The notes beneath the pieces were generated by a model, which was not told the DNA's origin, made no database searches, and saw nothing but the letters and a program-made list of their open reading frames with translations. Below are positions 47,969 to 58,180 of a stretch of 64,000 bases of DNA, piece by piece. Position numbers and translations under genes: made by a program. How positions within the stretch are numbered: position 1 is the stretch's first letter; the number at the start of each line of letters is the position of its first letter. This DNA is from Serratia sp. DD3 (GTDB taxonomy: Bacteria > Pseudomonadota > Gammaproteobacteria > Enterobacterales > Enterobacteriaceae), in NCBI RefSeq assembly GCF_000496755.2, contig NZ_AYKS02000017.1, forward strand, positions 1-64,000, written 5' to 3'.

Positions 47969-49462
47969 ATGCCCACATCCAGCACCCTCTATGCCGCCAT
48001 CGACCTAGGTTCTAACAGTTTCCATATGTTGGTGGTGCGTGAGGTGGCTGGCAGTATCCAGACCGTGGCGCGTATCAAGCGTAAAGTACGCTTGGCGGCG
48101 GGCTTGGGCCAAAACAACCATCTCTCCCAAGAAGCGATGCAGCGTGGCTGGCAGTGCCTGCGGTTATTTGCCGAACGCTTACAAGATATCCCACGCGAAC
48201 AGATGCGCGTGGTGGCCACCGCCACGTTGCGCCTGGCAAACAATGCCAGCGAATTTCTACACACCGCCGAAGCCATTCTCGGCTGCCCAATACAAGTGAT
48301 CACCGGCGAAGAAGAAGCAAGGTTAATCTATCACGGGGTCGCCCATACCACCGGGGGGCCTGAACAGCGCTTGGTGGTGGATATTGGCGGCGGCAGTACT
48401 GAACTGGTGGTGGGTACCGCCTCGCAGGCAGATCAACTTTATAGCCTGCCGATGGGGTGCGTTACCTGGCTTGAGCGTTTTTTCAGTAACCGCGACCTGG
48501 AGCGGGATAACTTTGAAGCGGCGGAGTTGGCAGCCCGTGAGATGGTACGCCCCATCGCGCCACAACTGCGGCAGCATGGTTGGCAGATTTGTGTTGGTGC
48601 CTCTGGCACGGTGCAGGCACTGCAAGAAATTATGGTCGCCCAGGGAATGGACGAATGCATTACCCTACCCAAACTACGCCAACTAAAACAGCGCGCCATT
48701 CAATGTGGCAAATTGGAAGAGCTGGAAATTGAAGGGTTGACGCTAGAGCGTGCGCTGGTATTCCCCAGTGGCCTGTCCATCCTGCTGGCTATTTTCCAAG
48801 AATTAAACATTGAAAGCATGATGCTGGCAGGCGGTGCACTGCGTGAAGGCTTAGTGTACGGCATGTTGCATTTACCGGTGGACAAAGATATTCGCAGCCG
48901 GACACTGCGCAATCTGCAACGCCGTTATCTGCTGGATATCGAGCAGGGTGAGCGCGTGAACCAGTTGGCGGCGAACTTCTGTTTGCAGACTGCCAACCAA
49001 TGGCCGTTGGATACTCGCTGCCGTGAGTTACTGCAAGCGGCCTGCCTGCTCCATGAAATTGGCCTAAGTGTCGATTTCAAACAAGCGCCGCAACACGCGG
49101 CCTATCTGGTGCGCCACCTTGATTTGCCCGGCTTTACCCCAGCACAGAAAAAGCTGTTGGCCACCTTGTTGCAAAACCAGTGCAATGCTCTTGACCTGTC
49201 ACTGTTAAGCCAACAAAACGCCGTGCCCGCCGAGATGGCACAGCATCTGTGTCGCATTCTGCGCCTAGCGATCATCTTTGCCAGCCGCCGCCGCGACGAC
49301 ACCCTACCTGCGGTACGCTTACGGGCTAATCAGCAAGAGCTGCATGTAATTTTGCCTCATGGTTGGTTAGGCCAACACCCATTGGGTGCTGAAGCACTGG
49401 AACAAGAAAGCCGCTGGCAGGGCAATGCCCATTGGCCGCTCTTATTGGATGAGCAAGATTAG
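47969..49462 (+). CDS. gppA: pppGpp phosphohydrolase/exopolyphosphatase GppA
   Basis: A 497-residue member of the Ppx/GppA family converting pppGpp to ppGpp in the stringent response. Actin-like ATPase fold marks: [27 protein letters not shown] and [13 protein letters not shown], with a C-terminal HD-like region ([11 protein letters not shown]). Same arrangement with rhlB as in E. coli; convergent with rep. Confidence 0.96.
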   Translation: MPTSSTLYAAIDLGSNSFHMLVVREVAGSIQTVARIKRKVRLAAGLGQNNHLSQEAMQRGWQCLRLFAERLQDIPREQMRVVATATLRLANNASEFLHTAEAILGCPIQVITGEEEARLIYHGVAHTTGGPEQRLVVDIGGGSTELVVGTASQADQLYSLPMGCVTWLERFFSNRDLERDNFEAAELAAREMVRPIAPQLRQHGWQICVGASGTVQALQEIMVAQGMDECITLPKLRQLKQRAIQCGKLEELEIEGLTLERALVFPSGLSILLAIFQELNIESMMLAGGALREGLVYGMLHLPVDKDIRSRTLRNLQRRYLLDIEQGERVNQLAANFCLQTANQWPLDTRCRELLQAACLLHEIGLSVDFKQAPQHAAYLVRHLDLPGFTPAQKKLLATLLQNQCNALDLSLLSQQNAVPAEMAQHLCRILRLAIIFASRRRDDTLPAVRLRANQQELHVILPHGWLGQHPLGAEALEQESRWQGNAHWPLLLDEQD

Positions 49463-49508
49463 TTTGCATCGCCTGATAGAATAGAAGCTGACTCACTATC
49501 GCCTGACT

Positions 49509-51530
49509 TTATCCCCCTTTGGCCTTCGCTAGCATCGCTTTTACATTCGCCAAATGGCTTTGCCCTTTCTGCATCCGCTCTTGTGGGCTCAGCACTTTTC
49601 GCTCACTCTCCCAGGCGAGATCATCCTGTGGCAATTCCAACAGGAAGCGGCTGGGTTCTGGGCGCACTAACTCACCGTATTGGCGGCGTTCACGACATAA
49701 AGTAAAAAACAGCTCTTTCTGCGCGCGAGTGATGCCGACATAAGCCAGACGGCGCTCTTCGTCGATATTGTCCTCATCAATGCTACTTTGGTGGGGCAAC
49801 AGCCCCTCTTCCATCCCCACCAAGAACACATAGGGGAACTCAAGCCCCTTGGAAGCATGTAGCGTCATCAGTTGTACCTGATCCAGATCTTCATCACCTT
49901 CCCCCCGCTCCATCATGTCGCGCAGGGTAAAGCGCGTCACCACCTGGGTCAGGGTCATCGGTTCATCCAGTTCGCTACCTTGCAGCATTTCGCTCATCCA
50001 ACCAAACAGCGTGTTGACGTTTTTCATGCGCATTTCAGCCGCTTTCGGGCTGGGGGAGGTTTCAAATAGCCAGCTTTCGTAATCCACTCCCCTAAGCAGG
50101 TCACGCACCGCCATCAGTGGTTCACGTTCCACCCTTTGCGCTATTTCTGCCATCCAGTGGGTAAAGCGCTGTAATGATTCCAAACCACGGCCAGTCAAGT
50201 GTTGGCCCAAGCCGAGATCAAAACTGGCGTTAAACAGGCTTTTATTGCGCTGGTTGGCCCACTCCCCCAATTTTTGCAGCGTTGCCGGGCCAATCTCGCG
50301 CTTAGGGGTGTTGACGATACGCAAAAAGGCACTGTCATCATCGGGGTTGGTTAACACGCGCAGATAGGCCAGCAAATCCTTGATCTCAGGGCGCGAGAAG
50401 AAGGAAGTCCCCCCTGAAATTTTGTACGGGATGCGGTTTTGCATCAGCATTTTTTCAAACACCCGCGACTGGTGGTTGCCTCGATAGAGAATGGCATAAT
50501 CACCGTAGTGGGTCTTCTTGATAAAGTGGTGGGCAATCAGCTCACCCACCACCCGTTCCGCCTCATGATCTTCATTGTTGGCGGTGATCACTTTCAGTTC
50601 TTCGCCGTAACCCAACTCGGAAAAAAGCCGTTTTTCAAACACATGGGGATTATTGGCAATCAGGATATTGGCAGCTTTCAGGATACGTTCGCTGGAACGG
50701 TAGTTTTGCTCCAGTTTAATCACCTGCAATTGGGGGAAATCCTCCTTCAGCAACACCAGATTTTGTGGGCGGGCACCACGCCAAGAGTAAATAGACTGGT
50801 CATCATCCCCCACCACGGTAAAACGCGCGCGGTTACCCACCAGCAATTTCACCAGTTGATACTGGCTGGTGTTGGTATCCTGATACTCATCCACCAACAG
50901 ATAACGGATTCGGTTCTGCCAGCGTTCGCGTACTTCCTGATTACGCTGTAGCAGTAAGGTCGGCAGCAGGATCAGATCGTCAAAATCCAATAAGTTACAG
51001 GCCTTCATATGGGTCTCATACAACCCATAGCAATGGGCAAACAACTTGTCACGCTCAGATCGAGCCAACCCCATGGCCTGTGTCGGGTCCACCAGGTCAT
51101 TCTTCCAGTTGGAGATGGTGGAAATAAGCTGCGCCACCAGCGTTTTGTCATTTTCCAGCCATTTCTCAGTCAGTTCTTTCAATAGCGCCAACTGATCCTG
51201 ATCATCAAACAACGAGAAGTTGGATTTCATCCCCAAAGCGGCATATTCGCGTTTGATCACCTCAAGACCTAACGTGTGGAACGTCGAGATGATCAGGCCA
51301 CGGGCCTCTTTGCGTGCCATGGTGTGTGCCACGCGCTCTTTCATCTCCCGCGCGGCTTTGTTGGTGAAGGTCACCGCCACAATTTGCCGGGCCTGATAAC
51401 CACATTGCTGGATCAAATGGGCGATTTTATTGGTGATCACTCGCGTCTTGCCGGAACCGGCACCAGCCAGCACCAGACAAGGTCCGGTAACGAACTCCAC
51501 TGCGTGTTGTTGGCTGGGGTTTAATCGCAT
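49509..51530 (-). CDS. rep: ATP-dependent DNA helicase Rep
   Basis: A 673-residue superfamily 1A helicase, equal in length to E. coli Rep, that clears proteins ahead of the replication fork. [33 protein letters not shown] motif Ia, [31 protein letters not shown] and [12 protein letters not shown] are present. The C-terminus ([13 protein letters not shown]) carries the DnaB-contact type tail. Close paralogue of UvrD at 15183. Confidence 0.98.
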   Translation of the reverse strand: MRLNPSQQHAVEFVTGPCLVLAGAGSGKTRVITNKIAHLIQQCGYQARQIVAVTFTNKAAREMKERVAHTMARKEARGLIISTFHTLGLEVIKREYAALGMKSNFSLFDDQDQLALLKELTEKWLENDKTLVAQLISTISNWKNDLVDPTQAMGLARSERDKLFAHCYGLYETHMKACNLLDFDDLILLPTLLLQRNQEVRERWQNRIRYLLVDEYQDTNTSQYQLVKLLVGNRARFTVVGDDDQSIYSWRGARPQNLVLLKEDFPQLQVIKLEQNYRSSERILKAANILIANNPHVFEKRLFSELGYGEELKVITANNEDHEAERVVGELIAHHFIKKTHYGDYAILYRGNHQSRVFEKMLMQNRIPYKISGGTSFFSRPEIKDLLAYLRVLTNPDDDSAFLRIVNTPKREIGPATLQKLGEWANQRNKSLFNASFDLGLGQHLTGRGLESLQRFTHWMAEIAQRVEREPLMAVRDLLRGVDYESWLFETSPSPKAAEMRMKNVNTLFGWMSEMLQGSELDEPMTLTQVVTRFTLRDMMERGEGDEDLDQVQLMTLHASKGLEFPYVFLVGMEEGLLPHQSSIDEDNIDEERRLAYVGITRAQKELFFTLCRERRQYGELVRPEPSRFLLELPQDDLAWESERKVLSPQERMQKGQSHLANVKAMLAKAKGG

Positions 51531-51649
51531 GGTGACTTATTGCTCAAGATGATTGGGGGCGAAATTGTAGCAGAAAGGAGCGGCGAGATGGCGATTAGTC
51601 ATCATGCAGCTGCAAGAATATCCCCTGCAGCCTGCATGAATATAGATTA

Positions 51650-53143
51650 CTACAGGTGGGTTTCTGCGGCGGTCGCTTTCACGGCTTCAACCGGTTTGAC
51701 CTCTTCATGGGGCACTTGGCCCGGTGTCATGATGCCATTATAAATGTCCTGCAACTGCTTCATGTTCATTTCCGGCTCCCCCTTGGGTTGCAGCAACACC
51801 AGGGTAGCATCTTGTGACAATTGCAGTTTCAGTTCCTGATTGAGCGCTTCCAGCGTCAATGAAGCCAAAAATGCCTGGCGCAACTGCTGATACTGCTCAG
51901 GGGCGATATCCACCACACCACTTTGCTGTGAACGCAAGCGTTGGCTCATCAATACGTCAGTATCAGTACGTGCATAGGTGGTAAACAGTTTGTTGAGCTG
52001 CTCAGTCTTCAGCCCCTGCAATGCCGTGAATTCCTGCGCAGAGAAACCATTTTTACGCACATTGGCCAATTCGCGGGCAATCACCGCCAAGCTGCTGTTC
52101 AGGTCACTGTTAGGGGAGTTGAGATGGATTGCACACTGAGCCCGTTGATACAGTACGCGACAATCAAACCCTAGTTGAATATTTTTCTGCCCGTTCTTCT
52201 GCAACACCTGCTGAATATGCCAGAACAAGGCTTCACGGGCGATATCACTACGCCAGTAACGATTCAGGCTTTGCGAATCACGAATAGGATGCCAAGGGGT
52301 ATCCCACATAATTGACAGCGTACTCTGCTTCACCTGATCGCTCGGGAAACTGACCGGATCAACGGGTAACGCAGCTAACGTTGGCATGGTGGCAGGTGTC
52401 TCGCGTTTGCCACTAAGTGACGAGAAAGCCTTATTGATCTGTTCACTCAAACTGCGGCTATCCACTTTACCGACGATGTATAGCGTCATGGCATCAGGGG
52501 TATACCACTGTTGGTAAAATGTCTTCAGTTGTTCAATATCCACGGGCCGCTTAATCGGTTGCCCTGGGTCATGCGCCAACAGTGTTGAACCTTTCAGCCG
52601 ATAACGCCACCAAGAATCTTGCGGATTCAGCGGGTAGGTGCCAATAGGATCCATATCGCTATTGATCACCGCATCCACAGTTTGCTGGTCTATCGCTAGT
52701 TTACCGGTGGTATCCGCAAGCCAGGCCAACGCCTCTTTAAGCAGATCCGGGCGGTTATTCGGCAGGCTCAGGTTATAAACGGTGAAATCATAAGAACTGA
52801 TCGCGGGGGGGAATGGCTTGTCACTATCCACGCCTTGCTGTAACAACGAACGTAACTGAGGCGGGGTAAAACTCTCGCTACGCGTTACGGCAATACGCGG
52901 TAACAGGTGAGCAAAACCCACTTGTTGGGAAGACTCCACCAGCGAGCCAGTATTGACCATCAGCCGCAATTCAACCCGATCACTCGGGCGCTGTGGTGTA
53001 TCAAGGATCTGCCAGGAAAACCCATTTTCCAATTGCCCTTGCTGCCAGGCGGGATCCGGTTGTAGTGCTTCAGCCAGCGCGCAACTATTGGCCGCAACCA
53101 ACAACAGCCCACCCACTAAAAGACGAATTCTGGTACCCTGCAT
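51650..53143 (-). CDS. yhjJ: M16-like periplasmic protein YhjJ (no zinc motif)
   Basis: A 497-residue M16-family protein with a signal peptide (MQGTRIRLLVGGLLLVAANS, cleavage near CALA-EAL). The place of the zinc-binding H-x-x-E-H reads GFAHLLPRIA, so the protease site is missing; E. coli YhjJ is likewise degenerate, so this is a family property. Later blocks WWRYRLKGSTLLAHDPGQP and WYTPDAMTLYIVG match YhjJ. Function unknown. Start set at ATG 53143 by signal-peptide position. Confidence 0.93.
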   Translation of the reverse strand: MQGTRIRLLVGGLLLVAANSCALAEALQPDPAWQQGQLENGFSWQILDTPQRPSDRVELRLMVNTGSLVESSQQVGFAHLLPRIAVTRSESFTPPQLRSLLQQGVDSDKPFPPAISSYDFTVYNLSLPNNRPDLLKEALAWLADTTGKLAIDQQTVDAVINSDMDPIGTYPLNPQDSWWRYRLKGSTLLAHDPGQPIKRPVDIEQLKTFYQQWYTPDAMTLYIVGKVDSRSLSEQINKAFSSLSGKRETPATMPTLAALPVDPVSFPSDQVKQSTLSIMWDTPWHPIRDSQSLNRYWRSDIAREALFWHIQQVLQKNGQKNIQLGFDCRVLYQRAQCAIHLNSPNSDLNSSLAVIARELANVRKNGFSAQEFTALQGLKTEQLNKLFTTYARTDTDVLMSQRLRSQQSGVVDIAPEQYQQLRQAFLASLTLEALNQELKLQLSQDATLVLLQPKGEPEMNMKQLQDIYNGIMTPGQVPHEEVKPVEAVKATAAETHL

Positions 53144-53305
53144 GTAAACCCCTACTTGATCACTTTTCAAATTTTTATACAGATTTCAATCGAATAACCT
53201 GGGTCGCTGTGCCCTGAATTTCACAAGGCACAAAGTGTACCACGTTGTTAGACCATGCATATTGATGGATGTTACTTAGCAATGTGAAAAATAATCTCTA
53301 CTTTG

Positions 53306-53356
53306 TTGTCACTCAAGCTGCAGGGGGTAAGCTGCAACTTGAATGAACCGGGGTCT
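53306..53356. repeat. short interspersed repeat, copy F
   Basis: TTGTCACTCAAGCTGCAGGG, then GGTAAGCTGCAACTTGAATG and AACCGGGGTCT: two repeat ends in inverted orientation with almost no middle, between dctA and yhjJ. It could form a hairpin that stops dctA transcription. Confidence 0.5.
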
Positions 53357-53368
53357 AGCGAGGAAAAA

Positions 53369-54655
53369 TCAGAGAGTGGACTTGACTGGCTCTGGTTGAG
53401 CTACCGGGTTGTTGAGTTCGTGATTCAGTTGCTGCTGGTCAAGTTGCTTGCACCATTTAGCCACCACCACCGTCGCCACACCATTACCCACCAGATTGGT
53501 CAATGCGCGTGCTTCTGACATAAAACGGTCAATCCCCAGAATCAGCGCCAAACCCGCCAGGGGTAAATGCCCCACTGCCGAAATAGTAGCGGCCAACACA
53601 ATAAAACCGCTGCCCGTGACGCCCGCCGCCCCCTTGGAAGAGAGCAATAACACCACCAGCAATGTCACCTGATGAATGATATCCATCTGGGTATTGGTTG
53701 CCTGAGCGATAAATACCGCGGCCATGGTCAGGTAGATTGAGGTGCCATCAAGGTTGAAGGAGTAACCAGTCGGGATCACTAACCCCACTACCGATTTCTT
53801 GCACCCCAGTTTCTCCATTTTATCCAACATGCGGGGGAGTACCGATTCGGAAGAAGAAGTTCCCAGCACAATCAGCAGTTCTTCTTTGATATAACGAATA
53901 AATTTGAAGATATTGAAACCGGTGTAACGGGCAATCGAGCCCAGCACCACCACCACAAAAAGCACACAGGTAATATAGAAACAGATGATCAATTGCCCAA
54001 GTTGTACCAGTGTGCCCACACCATACTTACCGATAGTGAATGCCATTGCACCGAACGCCCCTATCGGTGCCAAACGCATGATCATATTGATGATGCCAAA
54101 GATCACGCGCGAGAAACTTTCGATCACGTTAAAGATCAGTTGCCCCTTTTCACCCAAGTGATGGAGTGCAAAACCGAATAACACGGCAAACAGTAATATC
54201 TGCAAGATATTGCCACTGGCAAACGCACCAATCACACTGCCGGGAATAATATCCAGCAGAAACGGGACAATCCCCTGTTCGGCCCCCTGTTGGACATACA
54301 CCGCCACCGATTTGGCATCCAGTGTACCGGGGTTAACGTTCATTCCCACCCCCGGTTGTACCACATTCACAATCACCAGCCCGATCAATAGCGCAATAGT
54401 ACTGACAATTTCAAAGTACAACAGCGCAATCGCGCCGGTACGGCCCACCGCTTTCATGCTCTCCATACCTGCGATACCAGTCACGACGGTACAGAAGATC
54501 ACCGGGGCGATAATCATTTTAATTAATTTTACAAACCCATCACCCAACGGTTTCATCTGAGCACCAAGATCAGGGTAGAAATGGCCAAGCAAGACACCTA
54601 ACGTAATTGCAGTTAATACTTGAAAATAAAGGCTTTTATAGAATTGTTTTTTCAT
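53369..54655 (-). CDS. dctA: C4-dicarboxylate transporter DctA
   Basis: A 428-residue aerobic H+/Na+-coupled symporter for succinate, fumarate, malate and aspartate (DAACS family), same length as E. coli. Signature blocks [14 protein letters not shown] (Ser-rich hairpin) and [20 protein letters not shown]. Start at ATG 54655 with TAAGGA nine bases upstream; the frame is open further. Adjacent to yhjJ as in E. coli. Confidence 0.97.
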   Translation of the reverse strand: MKKQFYKSLYFQVLTAITLGVLLGHFYPDLGAQMKPLGDGFVKLIKMIIAPVIFCTVVTGIAGMESMKAVGRTGAIALLYFEIVSTIALLIGLVIVNVVQPGVGMNVNPGTLDAKSVAVYVQQGAEQGIVPFLLDIIPGSVIGAFASGNILQILLFAVLFGFALHHLGEKGQLIFNVIESFSRVIFGIINMIMRLAPIGAFGAMAFTIGKYGVGTLVQLGQLIICFYITCVLFVVVVLGSIARYTGFNIFKFIRYIKEELLIVLGTSSSESVLPRMLDKMEKLGCKKSVVGLVIPTGYSFNLDGTSIYLTMAAVFIAQATNTQMDIIHQVTLLVVLLLSSKGAAGVTGSGFIVLAATISAVGHLPLAGLALILGIDRFMSEARALTNLVGNGVATVVVAKWCKQLDQQQLNHELNNPVAQPEPVKSTL

Positions 54656-54978
54656 TTTCAACATCCTTAGGGGGGAAACGGTGCGATAGGTAGGCATTCA
54701 CTCGTCTACACTGTTCATCGCACGCGCAAAAATAACACTGCAATAACAACATGGAAATAATTTGTTGTTCACCCTAAATAGTTATTTGTAAATTTTAAGA
54801 GATGAAACGAATCAGTTTTTCACTGTGGGAATTCAAGTGGTGGGAAAGGTTGCCTGATTACTCGGCCTGACATTTGGCAGGAACACCGCGATTGATACGG
54901 ATATCTACTGAAGATAATCAGGACGCACAGCGATGTACGTCCTGTGATCAGGGCAGGCAATCCGCGCTGCCCGACAAC

Positions 54979-56358
54979 TTAACGCCAGACGAACCATGCG
55001 AATAAGGTAACAACCAGCACACATATAATATTGAGCCAGAAACCAACTTTGACCATCTCACTCTGGCGTATCATCCCGGTACCATAAACAATGGCATTGG
55101 GCGGCGTGGCGACCGGTAGCATAAAGGCGCAGGAAGCCCCAATACCGATCACAATGGTCAACAGTGCTGGGGGCATCCCCAAGGCTTCGGCAACGGTGGC
55201 AAAGATCGGCACCAACAGCGCAGCACTGGCGGTATTGCTGGTAAACTCAGTCAGGAAGATAATAAATACCGCAACGGCCAGAATAATAATAAACCAGTGG
55301 CTGCTGCCAAACAGGGTTGCCATACCTTCTGCCATCACTTTGCTGGCACCGGTATCTCTCAAGATCACACTCAGCGTCAAACCACCGCCGAACAACATCA
55401 AGACGCCCCATTCGGTGTTCTGCTGGATTTGCGCCCAACTGGCAACCCCACTGATACCGATCAGGATCACTGCCGCGACCGCAACCACGGTATCAAACTG
55501 TTTTATTCCCCCTAAAACCGCACTGATGTAGCTACTAAAAATCCAGCACACCACGGTAAGCAAAAAAATACCCAGGGTGATCTTACGTGACGGGCTCCAG
55601 GTGAACTCTTCCAGGCTAATGCTGAACTGGTGGTTCAGGCTGGGGCGCAACATCAGATAGAGCGTACCCACCATCAGCGGCATCAATACCAGCATCACCG
55701 GAATACCAAACTTCATCCAACCCATAAAATCCAGCCCAAGCTGGGCGGCAGCAATGGCATTGGGTGGGCTGCCAACCATAGTGCCAAGCCCACCGATACT
55801 GGCGCTGTAAGCAATCCCTAACAACAGGAAAACATAAGTGTTATGTTCCCGCTCCCGGTCAAGATTCGACAAAATCCCCATCGCCAGCGGCAACATCATG
55901 GCCGCCGTCGCCGTATTACTGATCCACATGGAAAGTGCTGCCGTAGTGGCAAATAACATCAAGGCAGCCACCAACATCCGGCCACGAGCTAACAGCAGCA
56001 GCCGATTGGCAATCAACCGATCAATCTTCTGAATATGCAATGCAGTAGCCAGCGCAAAACCACCGAAGAACAGGAAAATGGTGGGGTTAGCAAAAGACGC
56101 CAGTGCCTTATCCACATTCATGATCCCCATACCGATCGCCATAATCGGTACCAAGAGCGCAGTAATGGTGATATGTATCGCCTCAGTCAGCCACAAAATG
56201 CCGATAAATACCAACAAGGCCAGCCCCATATTCTCTTGGGCATTAAATGGCAAAGTTTGCAGCAACACCACAAACAACAAAAGATCGGCAGCCAGAATAA
56301 ACAGGCCTCGCCGAATCGCTGGTGAAGAGGTGGAAGGTTTAAGTGGTAGATCAGCCAT
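54979..56358 (-). CDS. DASS (SLC13) family anion permease
   Basis: A 459-residue divalent-anion:sodium symporter with about eleven membrane helices. Two Ser-Asn-Thr signatures, SMWISNTATAAMMLP (first half) and TEFTSNTASAALLVP (second half), form the substrate and Na+ sites in this fold; GTMVGSPPNAIA and ATPPNAIVYGTG are the paired tip loops. Probable substrates are di- or tricarboxylates. In E. coli no such gene lies between dctA and yhjK, so this is a local addition; with dctA it makes a dicarboxylate-uptake pair. Confidence 0.88.
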   Translation of the reverse strand: MADLPLKPSTSSPAIRRGLFILAADLLLFVVLLQTLPFNAQENMGLALLVFIGILWLTEAIHITITALLVPIMAIGMGIMNVDKALASFANPTIFLFFGGFALATALHIQKIDRLIANRLLLLARGRMLVAALMLFATTAALSMWISNTATAAMMLPLAMGILSNLDREREHNTYVFLLLGIAYSASIGGLGTMVGSPPNAIAAAQLGLDFMGWMKFGIPVMLVLMPLMVGTLYLMLRPSLNHQFSISLEEFTWSPSRKITLGIFLLTVVCWIFSSYISAVLGGIKQFDTVVAVAAVILIGISGVASWAQIQQNTEWGVLMLFGGGLTLSVILRDTGASKVMAEGMATLFGSSHWFIIILAVAVFIIFLTEFTSNTASAALLVPIFATVAEALGMPPALLTIVIGIGASCAFMLPVATPPNAIVYGTGMIRQSEMVKVGFWLNIICVLVVTLFAWFVWR

Positions 56359-56543
56359 AAAAAGTTCCCTAAATTAGATACCCAAGTTCAGCAAATTTCA
56401 TAAAGTGGGGGATAAAATTCGACATGAGTCATTGAAATTGGCGATAGGATAAAGGCAATGAACGGCTCTGTTGATATAAAGTTATGATATATGTGAGCAT
56501 TAACACATTGAAAACAGATTTGGCCGATTTTTTACCAACAAGA

Positions 56544-58031
56544 TCACAGTTTTTTTACACTAAAAAAGCGCTGTTCAAACTCCTCCTTTGGCAGCAACTG
56601 ACCAAACAGCGGCCCCTGACCACGGCGAATCCCCTGTTGCAGTAGCCATTCCCGTTGCGCCCCAGTGGCAACCCCCTCCGCCATCATCGGTTGGTGAAAC
56701 TCAGCAGCAACACGACTCACCGTCTGTGTCATTGCCTGATACTCTGGCACACCAGCAATAACCTCAGCGGCGATTTTAATCGAATCCCATGGCAAATGCT
56801 TAAGGCTGCTGACATTGGTCGCATCGATAACCACCAGTACCACCCCCACCCCCAGCTCACGCAGAGAGCTCAGTTGCGCTTGAGTGGCGTCAACATCGTT
56901 ATTACACGCCGTTGCGGTGATTTCCAACCACAGTTTGCCTGGATTAATTGAACATTTTGTCAACTGTTGCTTCAGGAGGGGGACAAACTCTGGCTGCTGT
57001 AACTGCAGTGCCGAGACTTTCACCGCCAGCGGCAGGGCAATATCCTTGGCTTGCCAGTTAGCCAAAATGCGACACGATTCAGCCAGCATCCAGTTGCCAA
57101 TGGGAACTATCATCCCCCGACCTTCGACCAATGGTAACAGCGCTGCTGGCAAGATAGCCGTGTCATCCTGCAACCAATAGGGAAAAACTTCCGCAGCGAT
57201 CACTTGCTGGGTCTGCATATCCCATTGGGATTGTAAAAACAAGGCAAACCGACGCTGCTCAAACGGCGCAGTCAACAACAATGAATCGAGTCCAGATGTC
57301 ATGGCATTGCGGGAACTCGCCAAATGCGCCTTAACCATCGCCTGCTGGTTGCGATTATAATTACGCACCAGCGCCCCTAACTCATCATCGTGATGTTGGG
57401 CGGGTAACATCAGTTGGTGGTAAAGCAACGCCTCTTGCGGAACATTTTCCAACTCACGGACCATGGCACGCAACGGATGCACCAACAACCGGTTAATACA
57501 CCAGGTAATAGCAACGGACAAAATTAGGGTAAGTAAAAGATAAGTCGACAACATCATAGACAGCGTGCTGAGGATAAACTGATACATCCGGTATGAATCA
57601 ACCTGGAGTACCAGATAAGCCAATGGCTGACTATTGGCAGTAATCGGCTCCGAGGAATAAAGCGGCATTGAGACCTGTATTGGCAAGTCAAAAATACGCA
57701 TCACCAGAGCGGGGACCGGGCGCTGAGCGGTGAAATCAGCATGTTGAACCTGAAACTGATTGGGCAACACAATATCTGCCCGAGAGAGAATACCGATTGG
57801 CGGCAGTGTATTAAGCAAATTTTGGGTTTCCGGCATATCCATACGCAGCACCGCCTGCGCCAAGGGTTTATGCACCGAGTCAGCGATACTTTCCATCTGC
57901 TGGCTATAATCAACCCGCTGCTGCTGTACTAAATGGAACAGCTGAATGATGATAAAAATGCAAAATGTCACCAGCGCTACACCCGACACCGTCGCCATCT
58001 GCTTGATTGTTAATGAACGCCTGACACGCAA
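56544..58031 (-). CDS. HmsP/YhjK-like c-di-GMP protein lacking GGDEF, degenerate EAL
   Basis: A 495-residue membrane protein matching HmsP/YhjK at its start (MRVRRSLTIKQMATVSGVAL). It has a first membrane helix (13-33), periplasmic sensor part, second helix (about 155-178), HAMP region (178-235), then an EAL-like fold (255-490). Relatives of about 650-670 residues have GGDEF and EAL; here GGDEF is absent. The EAL residues read EVF (281-283), the DDFGTG loop reads IDATNV (402-407), and the IKID block reads IKIAAE. Catalysis is therefore unlikely. It stands beside bcs genes, which c-di-GMP controls, so it could act as a non-catalytic sensor or be decaying. Confidence 0.85.
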   Translation of the reverse strand: MRVRRSLTIKQMATVSGVALVTFCIFIIIQLFHLVQQQRVDYSQQMESIADSVHKPLAQAVLRMDMPETQNLLNTLPPIGILSRADIVLPNQFQVQHADFTAQRPVPALVMRIFDLPIQVSMPLYSSEPITANSQPLAYLVLQVDSYRMYQFILSTLSMMLSTYLLLTLILSVAITWCINRLLVHPLRAMVRELENVPQEALLYHQLMLPAQHHDDELGALVRNYNRNQQAMVKAHLASSRNAMTSGLDSLLLTAPFEQRRFALFLQSQWDMQTQQVIAAEVFPYWLQDDTAILPAALLPLVEGRGMIVPIGNWMLAESCRILANWQAKDIALPLAVKVSALQLQQPEFVPLLKQQLTKCSINPGKLWLEITATACNNDVDATQAQLSSLRELGVGVVLVVIDATNVSSLKHLPWDSIKIAAEVIAGVPEYQAMTQTVSRVAAEFHQPMMAEGVATGAQREWLLQQGIRRGQGPLFGQLLPKEEFEQRFFSVKKL

Positions 58032-58180
58032 ACCCGTTCTCCACTATTCAATTTCATGCCGAATCATTATCCAAGCGATAATGGTATTGGCAGCACCCAA
58101 TGGCTCGGCTGATTAATACACGTGGGTGTAAATTAACCACAGGGTAGCAAAACTACCCGCTAGATGACACACCCAATATT

